Notes under the pieces: generated by a model | What the model saw: the letters and a program-made list of their open reading frames with translations, nothing else | Databases searched by the model: none | What the model was told of the DNA's origin: nothing | Position numbers and translations under genes: made by a program | Shown here: one piece after another, positions 16,696 to 27,324 of the stretch | How the letters are laid out: each line of letters opens with the position of its first letter | Position numbering within the stretch: position 1 is the stretch's first letter | NCBI GenBank assembly: GCA_031386065.1 | Contig: JANNBZ010000194.1 | Coordinates: 1-38,523, forward strand | Direction of reading: 5' to 3' | From: JANYJJ01 sp031386065 | GTDB taxonomy: Bacteria; Pseudomonadota; Gammaproteobacteria; Burkholderiales; Burkholderiaceae_C | Length of the DNA stretch: 38,523 bases

Positions 16696-19113
16696 ATGCA
16701 ATTCCCCGAGTCGTGGTTGCGCGAGTTTTGCAACCCACCCATCGATACGGCCGCGCTGGCCGACCTGCTGACCATGGCCGGCATGGAGGTCGAGGAGACG
16801 CGCAAGGCCGCCCCCCCGTTCACCGACGTGGTGGTGGCCGAAGTGTTGGCCGTCGAGCGACATCCGAACGCGGACAAGCTCAACGTCTGTCGTGTCGATG
16901 TGGGCACTGCGACGCCGTTGAACATCGTTTGCGGTGCGCCTAACGTGCGTGTCGGCATCAAGGTGCCGTGTGCACTGGTTGGCGCGGCGTTGCCGCCGAG
17001 TGGCAACGATGTGGAACCTTTTCGGATCAAGCTGGGCATGCTGCGCGGGGTTGAAAGCCAAGGCATGTTGTGCTCGGCCCGTGAACTGAAGCTGTCCGAC
17101 GATCACGGCGGCTTGCTGGTGCTTGCCGACAACGCCGTCGTCGGTCAGGACATCCGCCAGCACCTGTCGCTCGATGACACGCTGTTCACGCTGAAACTGA
17201 CGCCCAACCTGGGGCATTGCCTGAGCGTCTACGGCATCGCGCGCGAGGTTTCGGCGCTCACCGGCGCGCCGCTCGCCGAGTCCACGTTTCCGAGCGTCAA
17301 ACCGACGCATGCTGCGAGCTTGCCGGTGCGCATCGAAGCCGCCGATCTGTGCGGCCGCTTCACCGGGCGCGTGGTTCGCAACGTCAATCCGCGCGCCGCC
17401 ACGCCGCAGTGGATGGTCGATCGCCTGGCACGTTGCGGCCAGCGCTCGGTCACGGCGCTGGTCGACATTTCCAACTACGTGATGTTCGAGTTCGGACGCC
17501 CCTCGCACATCTTCGATCTCGACAAGATTCACGGCGGCCTGTGCGTGCGGTGGGGACGGGCCGGCGAGTTACTCAGGCTTCTGAACGGCAACACCATCGA
17601 GGTGGATGCGCAGGTCGGCGTGATTGCAGACGACCGTTCGGTCGAGTCACTCGCCGGGATCATGGGCGGCGATGCCACAGCGGTCTCCGACGAGACACGC
17701 CATGTCTTCGTGGAAGCCGCGTTCTGGTGGCCGCAATCCGTCGCCGGGCGTTCGCGGCGGTTCGGTTTCAGCACCGACGCCGGGCATCGCTTTGAGCGCG
17801 GCGTCGATCCCGCATCGACCCCGCAGCACGTCGAACGGATCACGCAGTTGATCATCGACATCTGCGGGGGCGAACCTGGCCCGCTGCAGGACCAGGTGCT
17901 GCGCCTGCCTGAACGCCAACCGGTGGCGATGCGCGTGGCGCGTGCGTCGAAGGTCATCGGATTGCCGCTCAGCGAGCAGCAGTGCGCCGGTGTCTTCACG
18001 CGCCTCCGCTTGCCGTTCACTTCCGCCGCCGGCGTGCTGACTGTGACCCCGCCCAGTTGGCGCTTCGACCTTCAGATCGAGGAAGACCTGATCGAAGAAG
18101 TCATCCGCGTTGTCGGCTTCGACAAATTACCCGACAGCCCGCCGGTGGCACCGGTGGTCGCTCGCATGCGCAGCGAAGGCCATCGCAGCGCCCACGCCGT
18201 GCGGCGTGCCATGGCCGACCTCGACTACACCGAGACGCTGAACTTCAGCTTCGTCGAAGAGCGCTGGGAGCGCGAACTGGCCGGCAACACCGACCCGATC
18301 CGCGTGCTCAACCCGATCGCCAGTCCGCTGTCAGTGATGCGCACCAGCCTGCTCGGCAGCTTGCTTCAGGTGCTGCGTTACAACCTGGCCCGCAAAGCGG
18401 CGCGTGTACGCATTTTCGAGGTGGGTCGGGTGTTCATTCGCGATCCCCTGGTACCGGACGGGCCGCTCACGGTAGCCGGCATTCATCAGCCTTTGCGGGT
18501 GGCCGGACTGGCGTATGGCGGCGCGGACGCGCCTCAGTGGGGCAGCGCCGAGCGCGCAGTCGACTTCTTCGACATCAAGGGCGACATCGAAGCCTTGTTC
18601 GCGCCGGTGGGGGTGTCGTTCACCCCCGCCGAACATCCGGCCATGCACCCGGGGCGTTGCGCGCGGGTCGAGGCGCTCGGTCAGGCGGTCGGGTACGTTG
18701 GCGAGCTTCACCCCAAATGGCGGCAAGACTACGAGCTGCCCAATGCGCCGGTGATGTTCGAGCTCGACTTGTCCGCCGTGCTCCAGCGACCGATGCCGCT
18801 GGCTGAGCCCATTGCGCGCCAGCAATCGGTGTGGCGGGACATTGCGGTCATCGCTGCCGACGATGTGACGCATGCCAGGCTGATGGACGCGATTCACGCC
18901 ACTCCGCACTCCCTGGTCCGCAGTGCGCTCCTGTTCGACATCTACAAACCCAAGCTTCCCACGAGCGACATTGGCGCGGGCGAGCGAAGCTTGGCAGTGA
19001 GACTCGAGCTGCTGGATGATGCGGTCACGTTGACCGACGAACGGATCGAGGCTGCGGTGACGGAGGTTCTGAACAGCTTGGCAACGCGGCTCGGCGCGCG
19101 CCTCAGAGGTTGA
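16696..19113 (+). CDS. pheT: Phenylalanyl-tRNA synthetase beta subunit
   Basis: PheT provides editing and tRNA binding to the PheST heterotetramer. At 805 aa it matches the bacterial family. It starts MQFPESWLREFCNPP. An EMAP/OB-type tRNA-binding domain covers about 40-150 (ADKLNVCRVDVG, GIKVPCALVGA). The B3/B4 editing domain, B5, and a catalytic-like domain (RMRSEGHRSAHAVRRAM) follow. A C-terminal ferredoxin-fold anticodon-binding domain (about 710-805, SVWRDIAVIAADDVTHARLM) ends the protein. It lies 21 bp after pheS and 4 bp before ihfA. Confidence 0.97.
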   Translation: MQFPESWLREFCNPPIDTAALADLLTMAGMEVEETRKAAPPFTDVVVAEVLAVERHPNADKLNVCRVDVGTATPLNIVCGAPNVRVGIKVPCALVGAALPPSGNDVEPFRIKLGMLRGVESQGMLCSARELKLSDDHGGLLVLADNAVVGQDIRQHLSLDDTLFTLKLTPNLGHCLSVYGIAREVSALTGAPLAESTFPSVKPTHAASLPVRIEAADLCGRFTGRVVRNVNPRAATPQWMVDRLARCGQRSVTALVDISNYVMFEFGRPSHIFDLDKIHGGLCVRWGRAGELLRLLNGNTIEVDAQVGVIADDRSVESLAGIMGGDATAVSDETRHVFVEAAFWWPQSVAGRSRRFGFSTDAGHRFERGVDPASTPQHVERITQLIIDICGGEPGPLQDQVLRLPERQPVAMRVARASKVIGLPLSEQQCAGVFTRLRLPFTSAAGVLTVTPPSWRFDLQIEEDLIEEVIRVVGFDKLPDSPPVAPVVARMRSEGHRSAHAVRRAMADLDYTETLNFSFVEERWERELAGNTDPIRVLNPIASPLSVMRTSLLGSLLQVLRYNLARKAARVRIFEVGRVFIRDPLVPDGPLTVAGIHQPLRVAGLAYGGADAPQWGSAERAVDFFDIKGDIEALFAPVGVSFTPAEHPAMHPGRCARVEALGQAVGYVGELHPKWRQDYELPNAPVMFELDLSAVLQRPMPLAEPIARQQSVWRDIAVIAADDVTHARLMDAIHATPHSLVRSALLFDIYKPKLPTSDIGAGERSLAVRLELLDDAVTLTDERIEAAVTEVLNSLATRLGARLRG

Positions 19114-19117
19114 TGCC

Positions 19118-19480
19118 ATGAGTACCAACGATCAAGTTGTAGCGCGGGTGATGTTGCCAAGTCTGGAAACCCCGACGCTGACGAAAGCCGAACTGGCCGA
19201 ACTGCTGTTCGAGCGCCTGGGTTTGAACAAGCGCGAATCGAAGGACATGGTCGAGGCCTTCTTCGAAATCATTCATGCCAACCTCGTCGAAGGCAAGGAC
19301 GTGAAGATGTCCGGCTTCGGCAACTTCAACATCCGGCGCAAGGCGCCCCGCCCAGGACGAAACCCCCGAACCGGCGAGGCCATTCCAATCAAGGCGCGCA
19401 ATGTCGTGACCTTCCACGCGAGCCATAAACTCAAAGGAGTCGTGCAGGGCGACACGCCGCTCCCCGACGACTTCGAGTAA
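19118..19480 (+). CDS. ihfA: Integration host factor alpha subunit
   Basis: IHF-alpha pairs with IHF-beta to bend DNA at specific sites. The 120 aa protein contains the full HU/IHF fold: TLTKAELAELLFERLGLNKR, the signature GFGNFNIRRKAPRPGRNPRTGE, and IPIKARNVVTFHASHKLK. It is about 20 residues longer than the E. coli protein because of an N-terminal extension. ATG 19118 is kept because GAGG at 19106-19109 is well placed; ATG 19151 (MLPSLETP) would give a shorter form. pheT-ihfA adjacency is common in proteobacteria. Confidence 0.95.
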   Translation: MSTNDQVVARVMLPSLETPTLTKAELAELLFERLGLNKRESKDMVEAFFEIIHANLVEGKDVKMSGFGNFNIRRKAPRPGRNPRTGEAIPIKARNVVTFHASHKLKGVVQGDTPLPDDFE

Positions 19481-19514
19481 AGTCTAGCTTTATCTCCTGA
19501 TCTTATTGATTTCA

Positions 19515-19976
19515 ATGGAGAAATCGCTCCCCGCCATTCCTGCCAAACGCTACTTCACCATCGGTGAGGTGAGTGATTTGTGCGGCGTCAAGCCTTACGT
19601 GCTGCGCTATTGGGAGCAAGAGTTCACGCAGCTCAAGCCGATGAAACGGCGCGGCAATCGCCGCTACTACCAGCACCACGAAGTGCTTCTGATTCGTCGC
19701 ATCAGGGAACTGCTTTACGAGCAGGGATTCACCATTAGCGGGGCACGAAACCGCTTGGCCGAGAGCGCTCAGAGCCGCGCTGGCGCTCTGCATGACAGCG
19801 AGCACGAGGCGGCTTATGCGGAGGCCCTGGAGGACGTCGAGGCGGCTGAAATGCTGGCTCGAATCACCACCGTTGCAGTCCTTGATGTGCCCACACCGTC
19901 CGAGCCGCGCGCCGAGATGACGGTCATTCAAATGAGACAGGAACTGATCTCGATTCGCAGCCTTCTTGGCAGCTGA
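19515..19976 (+). CDS. MerR-family transcriptional regulator
   Basis: The 153 aa protein has an N-terminal winged-helix MerR domain: YFTIGEVSDLCGVKPYVLRYWEQEFTQL, where the first helix-turn-helix and wing bind DNA, then NRRYYQHHEVLLIRRIRELLYEQGFTISGARNRL. A short C-terminal region without metal-binding cysteines suggests it does not sense metals like MerR itself. It is the usual last protein gene after ihfA in betaproteobacteria; its target is unknown. ATG 19515 is the likely start, with an in-frame TTG at 19506, and no good ribosome site is visible for either. Confidence 0.88.
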   Translation: MEKSLPAIPAKRYFTIGEVSDLCGVKPYVLRYWEQEFTQLKPMKRRGNRRYYQHHEVLLIRRIRELLYEQGFTISGARNRLAESAQSRAGALHDSEHEAAYAEALEDVEAAEMLARITTVAVLDVPTPSEPRAEMTVIQMRQELISIRSLLGS

Positions 19977-19996
19977 TCGGCCCCTTGGTTTGAACC

Positions 19997-20002
19997 TATA
20001 AT
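19997..20002 (+). promoter_or_regulatory. -10 element of the tRNA-Pro gene
   Basis: A perfect TATAAT lies 10 bp before the tRNA 5' end, so transcription would begin very near the mature end. No good -35 is visible at 17 bp. TTGGCA at 19966-19971 is spaced too far away. Read-through from merR may also contribute. Confidence 0.55.
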
Positions 20003-20012
20003 TCGGTCCAAT

Positions 20013-20089
20013 CGGGGCGTAGCGCAGCCAGGTAGCGCACTTGCATGGGGTGCAAGGGGTCGTGAGTTCGAATCCCACCGTCCCGACCA
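20013..20089 (+). tRNA. tRNA-Pro (anticodon GGG)
   Basis: The 77-base gene folds as a cloverleaf. The acceptor arm CGGGGCG pairs with CGTCCCG, with one G-U. The anticodon stem CTTGC/GCAAG encloses ATGGGGT, placing GGG at the anticodon. GAGTTCGAATC forms the T arm, and CCA is encoded at the 3' end (20087-20089). The GGG anticodon reads CCC and CCU proline codons. A strong terminator follows within 9 bases. Confidence 0.95.
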
Positions 20090-20097
20090 ATGAAATC

Positions 20098-20134
20098 AAC
20101 GGGCCAGCTCTGGCGAGAGCTGGCCCGTTTCATT
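20098..20134 (+). terminator. Terminator after tRNA-Pro
   Basis: AACGGGCCAGCTCT (20098-20111) and AGAGCTGGCCCGTT (20116-20129) form a perfect 14 bp stem with a GGCG loop, followed by T-rich sequence. It ends the tRNA transcript and possibly the whole thrS operon. Confidence 0.9.
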
Positions 20135-20199
20135 TTGCGGGCGCTACCGCCAGGGCAGCCGACGCCTCGGCAAGACGCGCTTGACTGTTTTCAGTCGAC

Positions 20200-20226
20200 A
20201 AAAAAAGCCAGCGGTTGCCCGCTGGC
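20200..20226 (-). terminator. Terminator of the membrane pyrophosphatase gene
   Basis: On the minus strand GCCAGCGG (20226-20219) pairs with CCGCTGGC (20214-20207) around a 4-base loop, followed by seven T (20206-20200). It lies 20 bases after the hppA stop codon and faces the tRNA-Pro terminator. Confidence 0.92.
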
Positions 20227-20246
20227 TTCTTCGTGGATTCGGCTGT

Positions 20247-22775
<2,529 letters not shown>

Positions 22776-22816
22776 CGGGATCTCCTCGTTCTTTCTTGGA
22801 TGGGATGAATGAAATG

Positions 22817-22851
22817 CAAGCGCGCGCGGTGCTGCAGGGTTTGCGCGCTTG
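22817..22851. repeat. Inverted repeat in the hppA leader region
   Basis: CAAGCGCGC (22817-22825) and GCGCGCTTG (22843-22851) are perfect inverted copies 17 bases apart, 42 bp upstream of the hppA start. They could be an operator or an mRNA hairpin. The rest of the 241 bp hppA-ppa gap shows TAAAAT (22965-22970), a weak -10 for ppa, and little else. Confidence 0.4.
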
Positions 22852-23016
22852 AATCCGCCCGGCATGCTAAGGGAAGGGCAGTGACAAGGCAACGATGCCG
22901 CCATGGTGTTTTCCATCGGTACATCGACGCTGCGCGCACCGCAGTCCGCCGCGAGACCAGCCGCTAAAATCGGGGTAATCCCTTGCAGCATCGCTCGGGC
23001 CCCCAAGAGGATTTTC

Positions 23017-23556
23017 ATGAGCCTTCACAACGTGACCCCAGGTGCCAACGCACCCGAACAATTCAACGTGATCATCGAGATTCCGATGAACGCCGACCCG
23101 ATCAAGTACGAAGTCGACAAGGCCACCGGCGCGCTGTTCGTCGACCGCTTCATGACAACGGCCATGCACTACCCGTGCAACTACGGCTACATCCCGCAGA
23201 CCTTGTCCGACGACGGCGACCCGGTCGATGTGCTGGTCATCACACCGTACGCGCTGTCGCCCGGCGTGGTGGTGACCTGCCGCGCCATCGGCGTCTTGAA
23301 AATGGAAGACGAGGCCGGCGGCGACAGCAAGCTGCTGGCGGTGCCGATCGACAAGATCCTGTCGATCTACACACACTGGCAAAAGCCCGAAGACATGAAT
23401 GCGTTGCGGCTGAAGACCATTCAGCACTTCTTCGAGCATTACAAAGACCTGGAGCCCGGCAAGTGGGTCAAGGTCACTGGCTGGGAAGGGCCGGAGGCTG
23501 CGAAGGACGAGATTCGTGCCGGCATCGCGGCCTATGTGCCCGAGGCGGTCAAATGA
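23017..23556 (+). CDS. ppa: Soluble inorganic pyrophosphatase
   Basis: Family I Mg-dependent enzyme that hydrolyses PPi to phosphate and drives biosynthesis. The 179 aa length and the motifs fit the E. coli type: IIEIPMNADPIKYEVDK, DRFMTTAMHYPCNYGYIPQT, and the metal-binding DDGDPVDVLVI, where the Asp residues hold magnesium. ATG 23017 follows AAGAGGA. It is transcribed away from hppA, so two different PPi-consuming enzymes share a 241 bp control region. A terminator follows 30 bp after the stop. Confidence 0.96.
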   Translation: MSLHNVTPGANAPEQFNVIIEIPMNADPIKYEVDKATGALFVDRFMTTAMHYPCNYGYIPQTLSDDGDPVDVLVITPYALSPGVVVTCRAIGVLKMEDEAGGDSKLLAVPIDKILSIYTHWQKPEDMNALRLKTIQHFFEHYKDLEPGKWVKVTGWEGPEAAKDEIRAGIAAYVPEAVK

Positions 23557-23586
23557 AGCGTCGTTGCCACTGAACGAAGCGCGAAC

Positions 23587-23611
23587 GGGGAGCAGCGGCT
23601 CCCCTTTTTTT
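23587..23611 (+). terminator. Terminator of ppa
   Basis: GGGGAGC (23587-23593) pairs with GCTCCCC (23598-23604) around a 4-base AGCG loop, followed by seven T (23605-23611). It is a textbook intrinsic terminator ending the single-gene ppa transcript. Confidence 0.93.
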
Positions 23612-23703
23612 GTGCAAGCCCAACTCGTGTGGTGCCGAACCTTCGACGCAAGGGTCGCTCTACACTGACCTCGAAACACTTCGGCCCTAGTGCCCGCCTG
23701 CAC

Positions 23704-26418
23704 ATGTCGTATCGATTGCTGCTCACCCTTGTCGTCAGTTGCACCCTGAGCATTTCCGTCCCGGCAGCAGTGCCCGCCGCACCGCTGAGCAAGCTTCAAT
23801 CGGTCGAGGGCATCGATGAATACCGCCTCGCGAATGGCCTGCAGTTGCTGCTGATAGCGGACACCTCCAAGCCCACGACGACCGTCAACCTGACCTACCG
23901 CGTGGGGTCTCGCCACGAGAACTACGGCGAGACTGGCATGGCCCATTTGCTGGAGCACATGCTCTTCAAGGGCACGCCGAAACATCCGAAGGTCTGGGCC
24001 GAGTTCGAGAAACGCGGTCTGGCAGCGAATGGCACCACCAGCTTCGACCGCACCAACTACACCGCCAGCTTTTCGGCCAACGAAGAGAACCTCGACTGGT
24101 ATCTGACATGGCTGGCCGATGCCATGGTCAACAGCTTCATCGCGCGCAAGGACCTCGACACCGAGATGACCGTGGTTCGCAATGAAATGGAGTCGGGCGA
24201 GAACAGCGCCGAGCGCACGCTCTACAAGAAGACGCTGGCGGTGATGTACGACTGGCACAACTACGGCCGCGACACTATCGGCGCGCGGTCCGACGTTGAG
24301 AACGTTGACATTCCTCGCCTGCAGGCCTTCTACCGCCGCTACTACCAGCCCGACAACGCAACGCTGATCGTGGCCGGAAACTTCGACCGGACCAAGCTGC
24401 TGGCGACCATTGCCGCCACGTTCGGCAAGCTGGCTCGGCCGACGCGTCAATTGCCGACCTTCTACACGCTGGACCCGGCGCAGGACGGCGAACGCAGCGT
24501 CACCCTGCGCCGGGCCGGCGGCGTGCCGGTGCTGTTTGCGGGCTACCACTTGCCGGCTGCCGCCGATCCCGATTTCGCGGCCGCCGAACTGCTCAGCGTT
24601 GTCATGGGCGACACGCCCTCGGGGCGACTGCACAAGCGGCTGACCGAGAAGCAACTGGCCACGTCGGTGTTCGCTTTCACACAGGGCCTGGCCGAGCCAG
24701 GCTTCAGCATATTCGGCGCGCAGTTGGCCGCGCCTCAGCAGTTGGCCGAAGCGCGCAGCGTGTTGCTGGCCACGCTGGAGTCGGTGGTCACCGAACCGAT
24801 CACCGACGATGAACTCAAGCGCGCGCGCACCAAATGGCTCAAGGGCTGGGACCTGGGTTTCACCAATTCAGAGGCCGTCGGCGTTGCCTTGAGCGAGTCC
24901 GTCGCGCAGGGCGATTGGCGCTTGTTTTTCTTGATGCGTGACCGTGTGCGCACGGCGACCTTAGCCGATGTGCAGCGCGTTGCGGTGCAGCGGCTGCTGC
25001 CTTCGAATCGAACCTTGGGCAGCTTTGTACCCACCGACGCTGCGGTGCGCGCTCCGGCGCCCGCGAAGGTGGATGTGCAGGCGCAACTTGGGAATTTCAA
25101 ACCGCAACTGGCGCAGGCTGTGGTCGAAGCCTTCGACGCCAGCCCGGCCGTGATCGACCAGCGCACGCAGCGCTTCGAGGTCGGCGGCATCAAGGCAGCG
25201 GTGCTTCCGAAGGGGTCGCGCGGCGGTGTCGTGCAGGCGCTGCTGGTGCTTCATTTCGGCGACGCCACCAGTCTGTTCGGCTCCGGTGATGTGCCCGACG
25301 CCCTGGCCGCCATGCTCGACAAAGGCACCCGCTCGCTGACGCGCGAACAGTTGCAGGACCGGCTCGACGAACTGAAGACCGAGCTGAGCGTCAGCAGCGA
25401 GCCGGGCCGTGTCTCGGTGGGGCTTACGTCGCGTCGCGAGCACCTGCCGGCTGCGATTGCGCTGGTCGCCGAGATGCTTCGCTACCCGAGCCTGCCGGCC
25501 GATGGGCTGGACGAAATCAGGCGTCAGTCCTTGTCCAGCATCGAGCAGCAGCGGCATGAACCCGACGCGATCGCGTCGGACGCTTTGGAACGCCTGAACG
25601 ACCCCTATCCGCGCGGCGATGTGCGGCATGCGCGAAGCTTCGACGAGTTGGTGCAGGACGTGAACGCAGTCACCCTCGACGCGGTGCGCGCCTTCCACGC
25701 GCGCTTCTATGGCGTGCGCAACGCCGAGTTTTCTGCGGTCGGCGACATGGACGTGGCAGCGGTTCGCCAGGCTTTGCAAAGTGCGCTGGGCGACTGGTCG
25801 GCCGGTGCGCCGTTCACGCGCGTTGCACGCCCACTGAAAGCCGCGCAGACGGCGCGCTTGCTGCTTCCGACGCCGGACAAGCAGAACGCCGTGATGTCGG
25901 TGCACCAGGGTGTGGCGTTGACCGACGACAGCCCCGACTATGTTCCGTTGATGATGGCGAACCACCTGCTCGGCGGCGGTGGTAACTCGCGCCTGTGGAA
26001 GCGCGTTCGCGACAAAGAGGGCTTGTCGTACGACGTGCGCAGCTCGCTGAGTTGGGGCAGCATCGAGCCGAACACCGAATGGCAGGCCAGCGCGATCTTC
26101 GCGCCGCAGAACCAGGCCAAGGTCGAGCTTGCATTTCGCGAGGAAGTGGCACGCGCCCTGAAGGACGGCTTCACCGCTCGGGAACTCGCCGAAGGACAGC
26201 GCGGACTGCTGAGCTTCAGGCGGCTGTCGCGTGCGCAGGACAGCACTTTGGCCAGTGCCTTGGCCAACAACCTGTACCTGGGCCGCAGCTTCGCGAAGTC
26301 GGCAGCCGTCGATGCGGCCTTGGCCAGGTTGACCCTGTCGGAAGTGAACGCTGCTCTGCGAAAGTACCTGCGCCCTGACACCTTCGCGGCGGCGTTTGCC
26401 GGCGACTTCAAGCCTTGA
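23704..26418 (+). CDS. Exported M16-family zinc metallopeptidase
   Basis: The 904 aa protein begins with a signal peptide (core LLLTLVVSCTLSISV, cleavage near PAAP). It has two M16 repeats. The first is active: the inverted zinc motif is HLLEH (H81, E84, H85) and E161 in RNEMESGEN is the likely third ligand. The second half (from about 500) lacks HxxEH and has the substrate-chamber role, with a GGGGNSRLWKRVRDKEGLSYD region. Size and layout resemble periplasmic pitrilysin-like or PqqL-type peptidases, but the substrate is unknown. ATG 23704 is chosen for the signal peptide although its ribosome site is weak. A dehalogenase gene follows after 15 bp. Confidence 0.9.
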   Translation: MSYRLLLTLVVSCTLSISVPAAVPAAPLSKLQSVEGIDEYRLANGLQLLLIADTSKPTTTVNLTYRVGSRHENYGETGMAHLLEHMLFKGTPKHPKVWAEFEKRGLAANGTTSFDRTNYTASFSANEENLDWYLTWLADAMVNSFIARKDLDTEMTVVRNEMESGENSAERTLYKKTLAVMYDWHNYGRDTIGARSDVENVDIPRLQAFYRRYYQPDNATLIVAGNFDRTKLLATIAATFGKLARPTRQLPTFYTLDPAQDGERSVTLRRAGGVPVLFAGYHLPAAADPDFAAAELLSVVMGDTPSGRLHKRLTEKQLATSVFAFTQGLAEPGFSIFGAQLAAPQQLAEARSVLLATLESVVTEPITDDELKRARTKWLKGWDLGFTNSEAVGVALSESVAQGDWRLFFLMRDRVRTATLADVQRVAVQRLLPSNRTLGSFVPTDAAVRAPAPAKVDVQAQLGNFKPQLAQAVVEAFDASPAVIDQRTQRFEVGGIKAAVLPKGSRGGVVQALLVLHFGDATSLFGSGDVPDALAAMLDKGTRSLTREQLQDRLDELKTELSVSSEPGRVSVGLTSRREHLPAAIALVAEMLRYPSLPADGLDEIRRQSLSSIEQQRHEPDAIASDALERLNDPYPRGDVRHARSFDELVQDVNAVTLDAVRAFHARFYGVRNAEFSAVGDMDVAAVRQALQSALGDWSAGAPFTRVARPLKAAQTARLLLPTPDKQNAVMSVHQGVALTDDSPDYVPLMMANHLLGGGGNSRLWKRVRDKEGLSYDVRSSLSWGSIEPNTEWQASAIFAPQNQAKVELAFREEVARALKDGFTARELAEGQRGLLSFRRLSRAQDSTLASALANNLYLGRSFAKSAAVDAALARLTLSEVNAALRKYLRPDTFAAAFAGDFKP

Positions 26419-26433
26419 AGCGGCGTTGACGGC

Positions 26434-27324
26434 ATGCACGCGCTGACCACGTCCACAGCCCGTTTCGAAGGCTTGCCAGGCTTCCCATGGACCGCCCGGC
26501 AATGGGTCGTGCCAGGCCGCGCTGGGCTGAAGATGGCGCTTGTCGACGAAGGGGCGGGTGACGCCGATCGTGTTTTCCTGTGCCTGCATGGCAACCCTTC
26601 GTGGAGCTTTCTTTATCGCAAGATGATTCCGGTGTTTCTGGACAGCGGTGCGCGCGTGGTGGCGCCAGACCTGATCGGCTTCGGTCGCTCGGACAAGCCG
26701 CTGGCCGAGGCGGCGCACAGCTTCGACTTTCACCGGCACAGCTTGCTCGACCTGGTCGAATCGCTGGACCTGCGCAACGTCACGTTGGTCGTGCAGGACT
26801 GGGGCGGTGTGCTGGGGCTGACGCTGCCGATGGCCGCACCACAGCGCTATGCGCGCTTGCTGGTCATGAACACCGGCTTCGGCACCGGCCAGGTCAGCGA
26901 AGGGTTTCGGGCCTGGCGCCAGTATTCGAACGGCCGACCCGACCTGCCCGTGGGCGAATTGCTTAGACGCAGCGTGGCGGAATTGTCGGACGCCGAAGTC
27001 GCGGCTTACGACGCGCCGTTCCCCGATGCCACGTACAAGGCCGCGCTGCGCGCCTTCCCGAACATGGTTCCCGATGGCGCCGACGCACCCGGCGCCGCGC
27101 TGTCACGCCAAGCCATGCAGTGGTTTCGCACGCAGTGGCAGGGCCAGAGTTTCATGGCCATTGGCGTGCAAGACCCGGTGATGGGTGTGCCCAGCATGTT
27201 GAGCCTGCACGCCGCGATTGCGGGCTGTCCGCCACCGCTGCGAATCGAAGACGGAGGCCATTTCGTGCAGGAGCAAGGGGAACGAATTGCGCGCGCCGCC
27301 CTGGCCCAATGGGGTGGTCGCTGA
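26434..27324 (+). CDS. Haloalkane dehalogenase, DhlA-like (HLD-I)
   Basis: Alpha/beta hydrolase of 296 aa that should cleave carbon-halogen bonds in short haloalkanes. It closely resembles DhlA from memory: VFLCLHGNPSWSFLYRKMIP, LTLVVQDWGG and GHFVQEQGE. The catalytic set is complete: nucleophile D122 next to halide-binding W123 in VQDWGG, acid D247 in GVQDP, and base H276 in DGGHF. W161 in GFRAW matches the second halide-binding Trp of the cap. DhlA has HGEP where this protein has HGNP (oxyanion region), a possible specificity change. It follows the M16 gene by 15 bp, probably cotranscribed, and no other haloalkane pathway gene is near. Epoxide hydrolase is less likely because the cap tyrosine pattern is absent. 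Confidence 0.87.
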   Translation: MHALTTSTARFEGLPGFPWTARQWVVPGRAGLKMALVDEGAGDADRVFLCLHGNPSWSFLYRKMIPVFLDSGARVVAPDLIGFGRSDKPLAEAAHSFDFHRHSLLDLVESLDLRNVTLVVQDWGGVLGLTLPMAAPQRYARLLVMNTGFGTGQVSEGFRAWRQYSNGRPDLPVGELLRRSVAELSDAEVAAYDAPFPDATYKAALRAFPNMVPDGADAPGAALSRQAMQWFRTQWQGQSFMAIGVQDPVMGVPSMLSLHAAIAGCPPPLRIEDGGHFVQEQGERIARAALAQWGGR

